A stretch of DNA of 64,000 nt from Promicromonospora sp. MEB111 (GCF_030209445.1 NZ_JARVSD010000007.1:1-64000); one strand, 5' to 3'. Positions 24,660-34,172 are shown, counted from the first letter of the stretch. Numbers and translations are program-made. The notes: generated by a model not told the origin, from the letters alone.

Positions 24660-27600
24660 CGGTCTCCGATCGTGGTGCGGGATCCGGTCGCGGCGACCGG
24701 GACGTTGACGTCGTCGACGCTCAGGTGCCCGAAACCACCGGTCGCCTGGTCGACGATCTCGATGTACAGGTCCTCGCCGATGTGGTCGGCGGCGTCGATG
24801 GTGCGGCGTTTGTACTGGGCGCGCAGGGCGTCCTCGACGTTTCCGCTGACCCGGCCGACGACCAGCCCGTCCCGGGCCCGCACGACGGCGACGTAGAGCT
24901 TCTGCGGGTCGTAGCCGCCGGCGGTGAGCAGGTCGATCCGGCCGTCACCGCCCAGGGTGAAGGTCTCGGACCGCAGCCGGCCCGTCGCGGCGTCGCCGAC
25001 CTTTTCGTTGAAGCCCCACAGGTGGCAGCGGTCGTCGTCGCCCCACGCGTTGGCCTGCCGGAACGGACCACCCCACCCCCAGTCCGTGGCGGCGGTGACG
25101 TTCGCGTCGGAGTAGGCGTCGCCGTCCACGACGCTCCATCCGGTGAGGTCGCAGGTCGCGAAGTCACCGTTGGTGAGTTCTCCGGTGGGCTCGCCCGCCG
25201 GAGGCTCGTCGTGGTGAGCGGGAGCGACTGGACCGTAGGCACCGGACAGGTTCCACACCTCCAGCGACCTGACCGTGACGTTCGCTCCTCCGGTGACGCG
25301 CAGTCCGACGGCGTCGGCGAGGGTCGGGTAGACACGGGTGGTCATCGACTTCTCGTCGTCGACGAAGGCCTCGACGACCGACCGGTCGACGTAGACGTGC
25401 ATCATCACCTTCCCGTCGGGCGCGACCTCGTAGGGGCCCTCGTGCACGCCCTTGCGGGTGTCCGGGTCCAGGCTGGAACGGTTGCGGTCCAGCCTGAGGA
25501 TGTCGGCTCGGCGGTCGACCGTCAGCACGGTCCGTTCGGTCCCGTCACCGCTGCGCCGCACCTCGAGCCCGGCCGTCGAGGTCGCGCCTCGCCCGGAGCC
25601 CGGCGCGATCTGCAGCTGGGCCCTGATCTCCAGGAGATCGGTGAACCGGTCGTGCTTCGTGTCGAGGGCCGCGTTGGTGCGCGCCACGGACCGGTTCTTG
25701 ATCGACAGCACCTTCTCGGTGCGGAGGGTCTTGAGCTCGTCCACCGGCTTGACGCCGGCGTCCCCGTCGCGGGTCTGGGTGAGCTCGACCGGAAGTCCCA
25801 TCGAGTGCGCCCAGCCGGCGTCGTGGTGCTCGTCCTCGCTGCGCCCGTCCTGGGTGATCGTGAACAGCAGGGACCTGCCCTGGGGGTCGACCATCCCGGA
25901 CGGACCCGTGAAGTGCTCGCCGTAGTCGAACAGGCGAGGCTCCTCGTGGTCGGGCACGAAGACGTGCTTCTGCCGGTCCCACTCGCCGACCCAGTAGTAG
26001 GTGTTCTTCGCGGTGTTCTCGTTGTAGCCGTCGAACCACGGGTTGACGACGAACACGTACTTCTGGGTGCCGCGCCGCTCGCCGAGCGGCAGCAGCACCG
26101 GCAGCTCCCAGACCTGCCCGGTCTTGGGATAGGTCTGGGCATCACCGACGAACAGGGGGTTCTGGTACTCCCAGTTGACCAGGTCACGGGAGGTGTAGAC
26201 GAGCGCCGTCCCGCCGACCTTCGTCTCGCCGTCGACGATGCCGGAGCCGACGAGCTGGTACCAGATCGGCTTGCCGTCCTCGGCGGTCTCCTTCCAGACG
26301 AACGGGTCGCGGAACTGGCCGAACCAGGGGGTGCCGGCCGGCGAGGACAGGTCGGGCGCCTGGACCGTGACCGGCTCGGGCTCCAGCCTCCACCGGGTGA
26401 GCGGGGTCTCCTCGGCGCCGGGCACCGGCCACGCGAGTCCGGTCGCCTGGTTCGGAACCTTGGCGTCGTTGCCCGCGGTGTAGAAGAGCACCGGGTTCCC
26501 GTCCGCGTCGTAGGTGGCGCTGCCGGACCACACGCCGTCCGGTGTGACGGGCTCCGTCGGGGCGATCGCGACGGGCAGGTCCTTCCAGTGCACCAGGTCG
26601 GTGCTCACGGCGTGGCCCCAGTGGATCTGGTGCCAGTACGGGCCCTGCGGGTTGTGCTGGTAGAAGATGTGGTACTTGCCCTCGAACCAGATCGGTGCGT
26701 GGGGCTCGTTCATCCAGTGCTCCGGCGGCAGGAAGTGGTACTGGGGGCGGTAACGGTCGCCGTCGTACCGGGCTCGGTCGGGCCGCAGGCCGTCAATGGG
26801 GCTGTCGCCGCCCACGGCCGCCGCGTCGGCGATCTGCTGCGGGCTGAGGAGCTCGTCGGTCACGGTCAGCTCGTCGATCGCCCCGTTCCACGAGTTGGCA
26901 CGGAACGTCCCGTTGATCACCGCGGCCTGGTTGTGCCGCCCGATCAGGAGCGGCTGGTTCTCCGCCGCGCGGATCCTCGTTCCAGCCCCGATGTCCTTCG
27001 TAGCGACTTGGGTACCGTTGAGGTAGAGGCGCATCAGGCCGGAGGCGGCGTCGTAGGTGGCGGCGACGTGGCTCCACCCGTCGGTGGGCAGGCCGGCGTC
27101 CTTCGGAGCGCGCAGCGTGTGCCAGGCGACGCCGTCGCCGAGCTCGAGACCCCATGCCCCGTGGCGGTACATGCCCAGCAGGTATCCGCTCCTGGCGTCG
27201 GCGTCGTGCTGGTTGACGATCGCCGAGGCCTGCCCGAGGTCGCCCCACTCGTAGGAGCGCGGCGCGACCCATGCCTGGATGCTCAGGGTGCTGCTGGGCG
27301 TCAGGGCCTGGAATCCGTCGCGCTGGATGTAGGTCGAGTACCCGTCGAACAGCAGTGATCCCGCGTTCACGCCCTGCCTCCACAACGGGTCCGAGTCCGG
27401 CTTGTAGGCCGCGTCGTTGAAGACGTAGGCGACGTCGTCGGTCGTCCCGGACCCGTCGTCGTGCGCCTGCTTGCCGGACGTCTCGTCGAACGACCAGTGC
27501 ATGGGGTCGTTGACCAGCGTCCGCACGCCGTCGACGTTGAGGTGCCCGGTGGCGGACTCGTCGACCAGGCGCAGGTAGACGACGTCGCCGAGATGTTCGC

Positions 27601-29032
27601 TGAGGTCGAGCGCGACTTCGGCATACGCCTCGCCGGTGGAGTCGACAGTGGCGCGCACCAGTTCTTCGTCGTCCGTGGCCGCGTGCACCGCGACATAGAG
27701 GTCGGGATCGCTCGTGCCGCCGAGCAGGAGCCGGACCTCGCCGCGTCCGCCGACGACGAACCGGGGCGAGGTCAGAGTTCCGGTCAGGGTCTCGTCCGCC
27801 CGTGCCCCTCCCCACAGGTGGTAGGTGCCCTCGGCGCCGAACGGTTCGTCGTCGGGTGTGGTGGTCGCGGTGCTGAGGTTCGCCTCGGTGAACGCGTCAC
27901 CCTGAGCGGCCCAGTTCTGCAGGGTCCCGGTCTCGAACCCGGCGTTGTCGAACTCGTGGCCGAGGACCTCGACGGTGGTGTCGAAGGCGTCGACGTTGAT
28001 GTGTCCCCATCCACCGGTGGCGTTGTCGACGACCCGGAGGTAGAGCTCCTCACCGAGGTAGGCGGTGGCGTCCCAGCGCACCCGGCTGTACTTCTCGGAG
28101 TCGGCGAAGGCGGTGTTGGTCGCGCGCAGCAGCTCGGTGTCGTCCGACGCCCGGTGGAGCGCCACGTAGAGGTTGTCGCGGTCGTTGCCGCCGCCGACAA
28201 GGAACTCGATCGCACCGGTTCCCGCGAGGGTGAAGGTCGACGACGTCAGCGTGCCGGTCCGGGAGTCGGGGCTGTCCTTGGCGCCCCACAGGTGGTAGTT
28301 CCCGTCCTGCCCGAACGGGCCACCCCACCCCCAGTCCGTCGCGTCGGTGACCTGCGCCGCGGTGAAGGCCTGGCCGGTCGCCGTCCAACCTTCGAGGTCG
28401 CCGGTCTCGAACCCGGGGTTGGCGATCTCGGTGATCGATCGCTGTGCGTAGGTGCGGACGTCGTCCAGGTTGAGGTGGCCCCAGCCGCCGGACGCGGTGT
28501 CGGTGACCTCGAGGTAGAGCTCTTCGCCCAGGTGCGCCGAGGCGTCCCACACCACTCGGCGGAGCTCCTCGGAGTCGGCGAAGGCGGTGTTGGTCGCGCG
28601 CATGAGCTCGGTGCCGTCGGAGGCGCGGTGCAACGCGACGTAGAGGTTGTCGAGATCGTTCCCGCCGCCCAGGAGGAAGCTGATCTCGCCGATCCCGTCG
28701 AGGGTGAAGACCGAGGAACGCATGCTGCCGGTCGGTGCGTCTCCCCCGCTGCTCGCTCCCCACAGGTGGTAGCTGCCGTCCGGGTTGAAACAGCAGCCCC
28801 AGCCCCAGTCCTCGGCGTCGGACACCGTCGTGTCGGTGAACGCGTCTCCCTCGGTCACCTCCCACCCGGTCAGGTCGCCCGTCTCGAAGCTGGGGTTGTC
28901 GATCGTGGGCGGGGCTGCGGCCTGCGCTGCCGGAGACATCGCGAGGCCACCGGCCAGGGTGAGGGCCGCCGCGATCGCCGCGGCCGGCAGGACGTGCGCG
29001 CGGCGGGTCCGGACCGAGCCTGACGTTCTCAT
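24656..29032 (-). CDS. Secreted multidomain GH32 fructanase with four repeat modules
   Basis: A 1458-residue secreted enzyme. Signal peptide about 1-39 (ALTLAGGLAMSPAAQAA). Then three beta-sandwich modules (about 42-198, 199-356, 357-505), a LamG/concanavalin-like domain (about 506-755), a GH32 five-bladed propeller plus sandwich (about 760-1261) and a fourth module (about 1282-1450). The GH32 motifs are EHWMNEPHAP (Glu where the nucleophile Asp of WMNDPN is usual), FRDPFVW near 909 and VWELPVLL near 975 (acid/base Glu kept). It should cut levan or inulin outside the cell. ATGA overlaps link it to the upstream GH32 gene and to the fructokinase. Confidence 0.93.
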   Translation of the reverse strand: MRTSGSVRTRRAHVLPAAAIAAALTLAGGLAMSPAAQAAAPPTIDNPSFETGDLTGWEVTEGDAFTDTTVSDAEDWGWGCCFNPDGSYHLWGASSGGDAPTGSMRSSVFTLDGIGEISFLLGGGNDLDNLYVALHRASDGTELMRATNTAFADSEELRRVVWDASAHLGEELYLEVTDTASGGWGHLNLDDVRTYAQRSITEIANPGFETGDLEGWTATGQAFTAAQVTDATDWGWGGPFGQDGNYHLWGAKDSPDSRTGTLTSSTFTLAGTGAIEFLVGGGNDRDNLYVALHRASDDTELLRATNTAFADSEKYSRVRWDATAYLGEELYLRVVDNATGGWGHINVDAFDTTVEVLGHEFDNAGFETGTLQNWAAQGDAFTEANLSTATTTPDDEPFGAEGTYHLWGGARADETLTGTLTSPRFVVGGRGEVRLLLGGTSDPDLYVAVHAATDDEELVRATVDSTGEAYAEVALDLSEHLGDVVYLRLVDESATGHLNVDGVRTLVNDPMHWSFDETSGKQAHDDGSGTTDDVAYVFNDAAYKPDSDPLWRQGVNAGSLLFDGYSTYIQRDGFQALTPSSTLSIQAWVAPRSYEWGDLGQASAIVNQHDADARSGYLLGMYRHGAWGLELGDGVAWHTLRAPKDAGLPTDGWSHVAATYDAASGLMRLYLNGTQVATKDIGAGTRIRAAENQPLLIGRHNQAAVINGTFRANSWNGAIDELTVTDELLSPQQIADAAAVGGDSPIDGLRPDRARYDGDRYRPQYHFLPPEHWMNEPHAPIWFEGKYHIFYQHNPQGPYWHQIHWGHAVSTDLVHWKDLPVAIAPTEPVTPDGVWSGSATYDADGNPVLFYTAGNDAKVPNQATGLAWPVPGAEETPLTRWRLEPEPVTVQAPDLSSPAGTPWFGQFRDPFVWKETAEDGKPIWYQLVGSGIVDGETKVGGTALVYTSRDLVNWEYQNPLFVGDAQTYPKTGQVWELPVLLPLGERRGTQKYVFVVNPWFDGYNENTAKNTYYWVGEWDRQKHVFVPDHEEPRLFDYGEHFTGPSGMVDPQGRSLLFTITQDGRSEDEHHDAGWAHSMGLPVELTQTRDGDAGVKPVDELKTLRTEKVLSIKNRSVARTNAALDTKHDRFTDLLEIRAQLQIAPGSGRGATSTAGLEVRRSGDGTERTVLTVDRRADILRLDRNRSSLDPDTRKGVHEGPYEVAPDGKVMMHVYVDRSVVEAFVDDEKSMTTRVYPTLADAVGLRVTGGANVTVRSLEVWNLSGAYGPVAPAHHDEPPAGEPTGELTNGDFATCDLTGWSVVDGDAYSDANVTAATDWGWGGPFRQANAWGDDDRCHLWGFNEKVGDAATGRLRSETFTLGGDGRIDLLTAGGYDPQKLYVAVVRARDGLVVGRVSGNVEDALRAQYKRRTIDAADHIGEDLYIEIVDQATGGFGHLSVDDVNVPVAATGSRTTIGDR
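24680..25185 (-). repeat. C-terminal copy of the fructan-operon beta-sandwich module
   Basis: Encodes the fourth module of the large GH32 protein (GDFATCDLTGW ... GFGHLSVDDVNV). It resembles the B-type module most, with the WGWGGPF segment, but has an insertion before its CHLWG strand. Confidence 0.8.
27520..28915 (-). repeat. Three-module array A-B-C of the large GH32 protein
   Basis: Three successive copies of a roughly 155-residue module. Each starts with a [NF]xxFETG.L..W strand, has YHLWG in the middle and ends in [GA]GWGHxNxD or GHLNVDG. The A copy has vicinal cysteines (WGWGCCFNPDG), the B copy has WGWGGPF and the C copy is shorter and more diverged. The same A-B-C order occurs at 31560-33010. 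DNA words such as GAGTCGGCGAAGGCGGTGTT recur at 28098 and 28572, and at 32187 and 32661 in the other array. Confidence 0.85.
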
Positions 29033-31431
29033 CGCGTCTCCTTCGATGCCTGGAGCTGCCAGACGTCGACCTGGGTGAAGCGGGTCTGGCCGCCTTCCGA
29101 GTACAGCTTCAGGCCGGTGCTCGCCGCCGCGCCGTCGGTTCCCCGGCTCGTCGGGTAGATCCGGTTCGAGAACGCCGCGGCATCGTTGATGAACACGTCG
29201 ATCACCGAGTGGTCGATGAAGACGTGGAACTTCTCGGGCTTGCCGAAGGCGGCCTCGTCGTAGGCGCCGCGCAGCAGCACGGCCTCCTCGTTCTCGAAGT
29301 TGCGGCTCGATCGGGTCTTGTCGATGACGATGTCGCCGCCGTCGTAGTAGACCCGCGTGATCTCCGCGCCGTCGGGCGAGGCGCCGATGCACAGGCCGTA
29401 CCGCCCGCCGGTGGCGGCAGGGTCGACCTGGGCGATGATCTCCACCTGGTTGCCGGACGCGGCGAGGCTGCGCTCCCCGGTCACCATGACATCGGACTCG
29501 GTCTGCGGTGAGCCGGCTCGTAGCGTCGTGAGCTGGGCGAGGGCCCGCTGGCCGAGGGTCTGGCCGTCGGCGAGCAGACGCCACTGGCGGGGCACGCTGA
29601 ACGTGTGCGCCCAGCCCAGCTCGAGCTGCATCCGTGAGCTGGAGCGCTCGTCCACGATGCCGATCGCGACGGGGTTGCCGTCCGGGCCGCGTGCGACGGT
29701 CGGCGACAGGTGGCCGTGGATCACGTCCAGCGGCTTCGGCCGTGCGTAGTCCGGGGTGAACTGGCTGCCGTTCCACGTTCCGGTCCAGTAGACCGACCGC
29801 GTGTACGGTTCGGCGAGCTTGGACACCGACCTGCCGATCGGGCTGACGACCAGGACGTACTTGTCCCGCCCGCCGTGGGTGCCGATCTTCTCGAAGACAG
29901 GCATCTCCCAGATCGCCGAGTCGATGTCCATCGACGCGAACGGGATCGTGGAGAACGGGCTGCCCGCCCGCGTCCACTGCCCCTGGATGTCCTGGGCCGT
30001 GTAGTGCTCCACCGCCCCACCGGCGTCGGTCGCCGCGCCGATGATCATGTGCCAGGTCCCGCCCTCCTGCCAGAGGTACGGGTCGCGGAAGTCGGCGACG
30101 TGCGCCGGAGCGTTCTTGTCGATGACCCCGGCGTCCGCCTTGGTCCAGCTCGCCAGGTCGGTGTCGGTGCTGGAAGCACGCGCGATGCCCGGGTCGAAGG
30201 GGCCACCGAAGTTCACCGTGGTGAAGAACGCGTGCGCGGTGCCGTTCACCGACACGACGTCGCCGGACCAGATCCCCTTGGATCCCTGCGCCGTCAGGCC
30301 GTCCCCGGCAATCGCCCCCAGACCCGCCTCGCGGTCGTTCGGTTCGGGGTGCAGCGCGTCGGGCAGGTTCGTCCAGTGCACCAGGTCCGTGCTGGTCATG
30401 TGACCCCAGTGCATCTGCCACTTGAACGGGCCGTTCGGTGTGCGCTGGTAGAACATGTGGTACTTGCAGTCGTGCTTGACCAGGCCGTGCGGCTCGTTGG
30501 TCCAGTTGGCGTGCGGCATCGCGTGGTACCGCGGCCGGAGGATGTCGTCCGCGAACCGCAGGCCCGTGACCTGGAGCGCGACGTCGTGGGCCGGGCTGGC
30601 GCCGGCGATCCCGGCGGTGTACTCGGCCGTGAACGTCTCGGCACCGCGCGCGACGTCGTAGATCCGTGTGTCGTCGTAGGTCGCGTTGAGTGCGTTGATG
30701 AGGAACACCCCGGTCGTGACGTCCTCGCTGGCCTTGCCGACCACCAGCGGCGCACCGGCGGCCTGCGCGAAGCGTGTCCCGGCAGGGATGGCGACCCGGG
30801 CCACCTTCGGCCCGGCGGCGTCGTCCAGGTGCAGCCGCAGCTCCCCGGCATCGCCGTCGACGACGGCGGCGATGTGCACCCACTCGTACAGCGGGAACAG
30901 CCACGGTGCCTTGACCGTGCACCACTGCCCGCCGACGTGCGCGGTGAACCACCATTCGCCGTAGGTGTTGATCGCGAGGTCGAAGCCCGCGTCGGCGGAG
31001 CGCTGGTAGATGATCGACGACGGGGTCAGGCCGTCGTACGGCTGCTCGCTGTCCGAGGGGTAGCTCTCGAGCGCGATCCAGGTCTGGACCGTCATCTGTG
31101 AGGTGAGCGGCGTGGTGAACTGCCCGGTCGCCCAGGTCGAGAAGCCGTCGGTGCGGAAGGCATTGCCGTGCACGCCCGGCACGCGCTCGGCCGGGTTGTT
31201 GGTGACGTGGACGTTGAACGTGCTCTGGCTGATCTCGTCGAGGATCGTGGCCGAGCCGTTGGGCTGGTCGTAGGACAGGCGCAGGACCGGGTCGCCGGTC
31301 GCGGCCGCCGCGGGGCGGAAGTGCGCGCCCGTCGCGATGACCGCCGCGGAGACCGCGGCGCCCTGCAGGAAGGTCCGCCGGCCGAGCCGGGGCAGGTGGT
31401 GGGTCGGTCGTGTGTCCTGGTGCTCCGTCAT
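29029..31431 (-). CDS. Tat-exported GH32 family glycosidase
   Basis: An 800-residue secreted fructosidase. The N terminus has a twin-arginine signal (LGRRTFLQGAAVSAAVIATG), implying export in folded form. A LamG/concanavalin-like domain (about 50-280) precedes the GH32 propeller (about 295-620) and its C-terminal sandwich. Motifs: ANWTNEPHG (again Glu in place of the usual nucleophile Asp), FRDPYLW near 452 and IWEMPVFEKIG near 505. It has no A-B-C modules. It is coupled by ATGA to the modular GH32 gene downstream; the pair probably have complementary linkage or endo/exo preferences. Confidence 0.92.
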   Translation of the reverse strand: MTEHQDTRPTHHLPRLGRRTFLQGAAVSAAVIATGAHFRPAAAATGDPVLRLSYDQPNGSATILDEISQSTFNVHVTNNPAERVPGVHGNAFRTDGFSTWATGQFTTPLTSQMTVQTWIALESYPSDSEQPYDGLTPSSIIYQRSADAGFDLAINTYGEWWFTAHVGGQWCTVKAPWLFPLYEWVHIAAVVDGDAGELRLHLDDAAGPKVARVAIPAGTRFAQAAGAPLVVGKASEDVTTGVFLINALNATYDDTRIYDVARGAETFTAEYTAGIAGASPAHDVALQVTGLRFADDILRPRYHAMPHANWTNEPHGLVKHDCKYHMFYQRTPNGPFKWQMHWGHMTSTDLVHWTNLPDALHPEPNDREAGLGAIAGDGLTAQGSKGIWSGDVVSVNGTAHAFFTTVNFGGPFDPGIARASSTDTDLASWTKADAGVIDKNAPAHVADFRDPYLWQEGGTWHMIIGAATDAGGAVEHYTAQDIQGQWTRAGSPFSTIPFASMDIDSAIWEMPVFEKIGTHGGRDKYVLVVSPIGRSVSKLAEPYTRSVYWTGTWNGSQFTPDYARPKPLDVIHGHLSPTVARGPDGNPVAIGIVDERSSSRMQLELGWAHTFSVPRQWRLLADGQTLGQRALAQLTTLRAGSPQTESDVMVTGERSLAASGNQVEIIAQVDPAATGGRYGLCIGASPDGAEITRVYYDGGDIVIDKTRSSRNFENEEAVLLRGAYDEAAFGKPEKFHVFIDHSVIDVFINDAAAFSNRIYPTSRGTDGAAASTGLKLYSEGGQTRFTQVDVWQLQASKETR

Positions 31432-31495
31432 TGGAACTACCTCTCGTGTCGCGATGATGGGGCGGTCGTGGCGCGGTGATGACATCCCGCGCGAC

Positions 31496-33121
31496 CTAGG
31501 CGTTCTGAGGCGTGGCGCCGCTGGGGCCGCCTGCGCAGTGGCTGCCCGATGTGCCCGTGGGCGTCGACCAGGCCGCGGTGTCGATGCCGGGAGCGGTGCC
31601 GTCGAGCAGCGTCCTGATGTCGTCGACGTTGAGGTGCCCGGTCGGCGATCCGTCGACGAGGCGGAGACGAACCGTCTCCCCGACGTGAGCCGCGAGGTCG
31701 AGGCCGACTTCCTGATAGGTCTCGCGCGAGGTGCCGACGCCGACGCGGGCGAGCTCCTGACCGTCGGCGACCGATTCCGCCGCGACGTAGACGTCGGGAT
31801 CGTCGGTTCCGCCGAGCAGGAGCCGGATCTCGCCGCTGCCGCCGACAACGAACCGGGGTGAGGTCAGCGTGCCGGTCAGGCAGTCTCCCTGGCCGCCGCC
31901 CCACAGGTGGTACGTGCCCTGTGCGCCGAACGGTTCGCCGGCCGGTGTCCGGGTCGCCGAGCTGACGCTCGCCTCGGAGAACGCCTCGCCGTCGGCGGTC
32001 CAGCCCTGGAGGCTTCCGGCCTCGAAGCCGGCGTTGTCGAACTCGTGGCCGACGACGTCGTCGGCCGTGTCGAAGGCGTCGACGTTGATGTGTCCCCAGC
32101 CGCCCGTGGCGTCGTCCACGATCCGGAAGTAGAGCTCCTCACCGATGTGGTCGGCCGCGTTCCACCGCACCGGGCTGTACGCCTCGGAGTCGGCGAAGGC
32201 GGTGTTCGTGGCGCGCATGAGCTCGGCGCCGTCCGACGCACGGTGCAGCGCCACGTAGAGGTTCTCGAGGTCGTTGCCGCCGCCGATCAGGAAGCTGATC
32301 TCGCCGGTGCCGCCGAGGCTGAAGGTCGACGACGTGAGGGTGCCGGTCTTGTCGTCGGACCCGTTGTTCGCGCCCCACAGGTGGTACCGGCCGTCGTGCC
32401 CGAACGGGCCGCCCCACCCCCACTCGGTCCGGTCGGTGACCTGCGCGGCGCCGAACGCCTGCCCGGTCGCCGTCCAGCCGGTCAGGTCGCCGGTCTCGAA
32501 GCCCGGGTTGGCGATCTGGGCGATCGAACGCTCCGTGTAGGTGCGCACGTCGTCGAGGTTGATGTGGCCCCATCCTGCGGAGGCCGTGTCGACGACCTCG
32601 AGGTAGAGGTCCTGGCCGAGGTGGTCGGACGCGTCCCACACGACGCGGCTGAGGATCTCGGAGTCGGCGAAGGCGGTGTTGGTGGCGCGCATGAGCTCGG
32701 CGTCGTCGGACGCGCGGTGCAGCGCGACGTACAGGTTCTCGGGGTCGTTGCCCCCGCCGATCAGGAAGCTGATCTCGCCGGTGCCGTCGAGGGTGAACAC
32801 CGACGAGCGCATCCGCCCGGTCGGTGTGTCGCCGCCGGCGGTGGCCGCGCCCCAGAGGTGGTGGACGCCGTCCGGGTTGAAGCAGCAGCCCCAGCCCCAC
32901 CCGGTCGCGTCGGAGACGGTGGCGTCGGTGAATGCCTGGCCTTCGACGACGTTCCATCCGGTCAGGTCGCCGGTCTCGAAGCTGGGGTTGTCGATGGTGG
33001 CCGGGGTGGCGGCTTCCCCGGGTTGCGCGGCGACCAGCGCTCCGGCCAGGGCGAGCGCCACGGCCAGTGCCGCCGCAGACAGCGCACGTGGGCGTGGGCG
33101 CGCGGATGAGAGGATTCTCAT
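31496..33121 (-). CDS. Secreted protein made only of three beta-sandwich modules
   Basis: A 541-residue secreted protein with a signal peptide (about 1-38, ALSAAALAVALALAGALVAA) and three modules (about 41-198, 199-358, 359-520) in the same A-B-C order as the N-terminal array of the large GH32 enzyme. It has no catalytic domain. The A module keeps the vicinal cysteines (WGWGCCFNPDG). A short Ser/Gly/Pro-rich tail follows. It probably binds fructan or the cell surface as a scaffold or capture protein; carbohydrate binding is inferred from linkage and shared modules. It lies between the cytoplasmic glycosidase and the Tat GH32 gene. Confidence 0.85.
   Translation of the reverse strand: MRILSSARPRPRALSAAALAVALALAGALVAAQPGEAATPATIDNPSFETGDLTGWNVVEGQAFTDATVSDATGWGWGCCFNPDGVHHLWGAATAGGDTPTGRMRSSVFTLDGTGEISFLIGGGNDPENLYVALHRASDDAELMRATNTAFADSEILSRVVWDASDHLGQDLYLEVVDTASAGWGHINLDDVRTYTERSIAQIANPGFETGDLTGWTATGQAFGAAQVTDRTEWGWGGPFGHDGRYHLWGANNGSDDKTGTLTSSTFSLGGTGEISFLIGGGNDLENLYVALHRASDGAELMRATNTAFADSEAYSPVRWNAADHIGEELYFRIVDDATGGWGHINVDAFDTADDVVGHEFDNAGFEAGSLQGWTADGEAFSEASVSSATRTPAGEPFGAQGTYHLWGGGQGDCLTGTLTSPRFVVGGSGEIRLLLGGTDDPDVYVAAESVADGQELARVGVGTSRETYQEVGLDLAAHVGETVRLRLVDGSPTGHLNVDDIRTLLDGTAPGIDTAAWSTPTGTSGSHCAGGPSGATPQNA
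31560..33010 (-). repeat. Second A-B-C module array
   Basis: Three-module array paralogous to 27520-28915. Corresponding modules (A to A, B to B, C to C) are more alike between the two genes than successive modules within a gene, so the whole array appears to have been duplicated as a block. Confidence 0.8.
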
Positions 33122-33161
33122 TGCATCTCCTTTGATGTCTGGCATGAGAGGGATGTAAGAC

Positions 33162-33193
33162 CCGGCGGCCGGCCCGGCATGGCCGGCCGCCGG
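33162..33193. terminator. Intra-operon 13-bp stem-loop
   Basis: CCGGCGGCCGGCC (33162-33174) pairs perfectly with 33181-33193 around a 6-base loop. It lies 4 bp past the stop of the cytoplasmic glycosidase and before the secreted-protein genes. It can act as a partial terminator or an mRNA-end stabiliser, separating the import part from the secreted part of the operon. Confidence 0.7.
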
Positions 33194-33197
33194 TATG

Positions 33198-34172
33198 TCA
33201 CGCGAGGTGGTCGAACTGACCGTCGCTCACGTGGAGTCGCCCGTCTGGCGCCCACCCGACGGGGAGCGGATCGGACAGCGTGCCGATGAACGTGCCGGAG
33301 TCGTCGACGTGGTGGAACGCGAAGAGCCACCAGGCCCCGTCGCGGTCCTGGACGAGCCGGCCGGCGTAGAGGCTCTCGTCGGTGAGGCGGTACGCCTTCT
33401 CGATGTCGTAGGGGCCGGTCGCCGAGTCGACCGGGACCGCCCAGACCCCGCCGTGTTCCCCGGCGCTCCGCCGGTCCTCGCTCAGCTCGCCGTGCAGGCA
33501 GCTGAAGACGAGCACGGTGCGCCCGTCGATCGTGGCGATCTGCGGTACCTCGAGCTGTCCGAACCCGGCGCCCGGGTTGGACAGGGGTGGGCGCACGGTC
33601 CAGTCCTGGAGGTCCGGTGAGGTGGCGTGCCCGATGACGCCGCGGCTGTCCGTGTCGCCCTGGTTGGCGCGTGCGGTGACGAGCATGTGCCAGCCGTCGC
33701 CGTCGGGGTCGGCGAAGACCCACGGGTCGCGCCACGCCTCGTCGAACCAGGCCACGCCGTCGTACTTCTCGTACCAGGTCGCGTCCGCCTCGACCAACGC
33801 CTCGGTGGAGGACTTCGCCCACGTGTACAGGTCGTCGGACGCCGCGACGCCCACGCGCTGCACCAGGCCGCTCTCGGCGCGGGAGGTGCCGGTGTAGAAC
33901 ATGCGCCAGGTGCCGTCCGGTGCGCGCACGACGGACCCGGTCCATGTCGTGTAGTCGTCAAAGGCCGGGGACTCCGATGCGATCAGGGCGTCGGAGACCT
34001 CCCGCCAGCCGCGCAGGTCGTCGGAGACCGCATGGCCGACCGTGACGTTGAAGTGCCGGCGGTTCGGGTCGCCCAGCGCCCGCGAAGCCTTGAGGTAGAA
34101 GACGTGGTACTCGTGCCCGTCGTCGACGAACCACATGTCCCAGGTCCAGACGTCAGAAAGAATGTAAGGCAT
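33198..34172 (-). CDS. Cytoplasmic five-bladed propeller glycosidase, GH32/GH68-like
   Basis: A 324-residue enzyme without a signal peptide. It starts at the first blade: VWTWDMWFVDDGHEYHVFYL holds the nucleophile Asp12, AWRDPWVFADPDGDGWHMLV holds the transition-state RDP at about 148, and GQLEVPQIATIDGRTVLVF holds the acid/base Glu at about 208. The C-terminal sandwich of GH32 is absent. It should hydrolyse imported fructo-oligosaccharides to fructose for the PfkB kinase. The start overlaps the permease stop by one base (TGATG). Another beta-fructofuranoside substrate is possible. Confidence 0.88.
   Translation of the reverse strand: MPYILSDVWTWDMWFVDDGHEYHVFYLKASRALGDPNRRHFNVTVGHAVSDDLRGWREVSDALIASESPAFDDYTTWTGSVVRAPDGTWRMFYTGTSRAESGLVQRVGVAASDDLYTWAKSSTEALVEADATWYEKYDGVAWFDEAWRDPWVFADPDGDGWHMLVTARANQGDTDSRGVIGHATSPDLQDWTVRPPLSNPGAGFGQLEVPQIATIDGRTVLVFSCLHGELSEDRRSAGEHGGVWAVPVDSATGPYDIEKAYRLTDESLYAGRLVQDRDGAWWLFAFHHVDDSGTFIGTLSDPLPVGWAPDGRLHVSDGQFDHLA

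Noticed and set aside
24656-30955. A single very long minus-strand frame spanning both GH32 genes
   Set aside because: The part beyond 29032 is the antisense-frame shadow of the second GH32 gene; a clear signal peptide and ATGA overlap place the true start at 29032.
27520-33010. Regular repeats that could suggest a CRISPR array
   Set aside because: The repeats are about 470 bp apart, in frame and encode protein modules; there are no short repeats with unique spacers and no cas genes.
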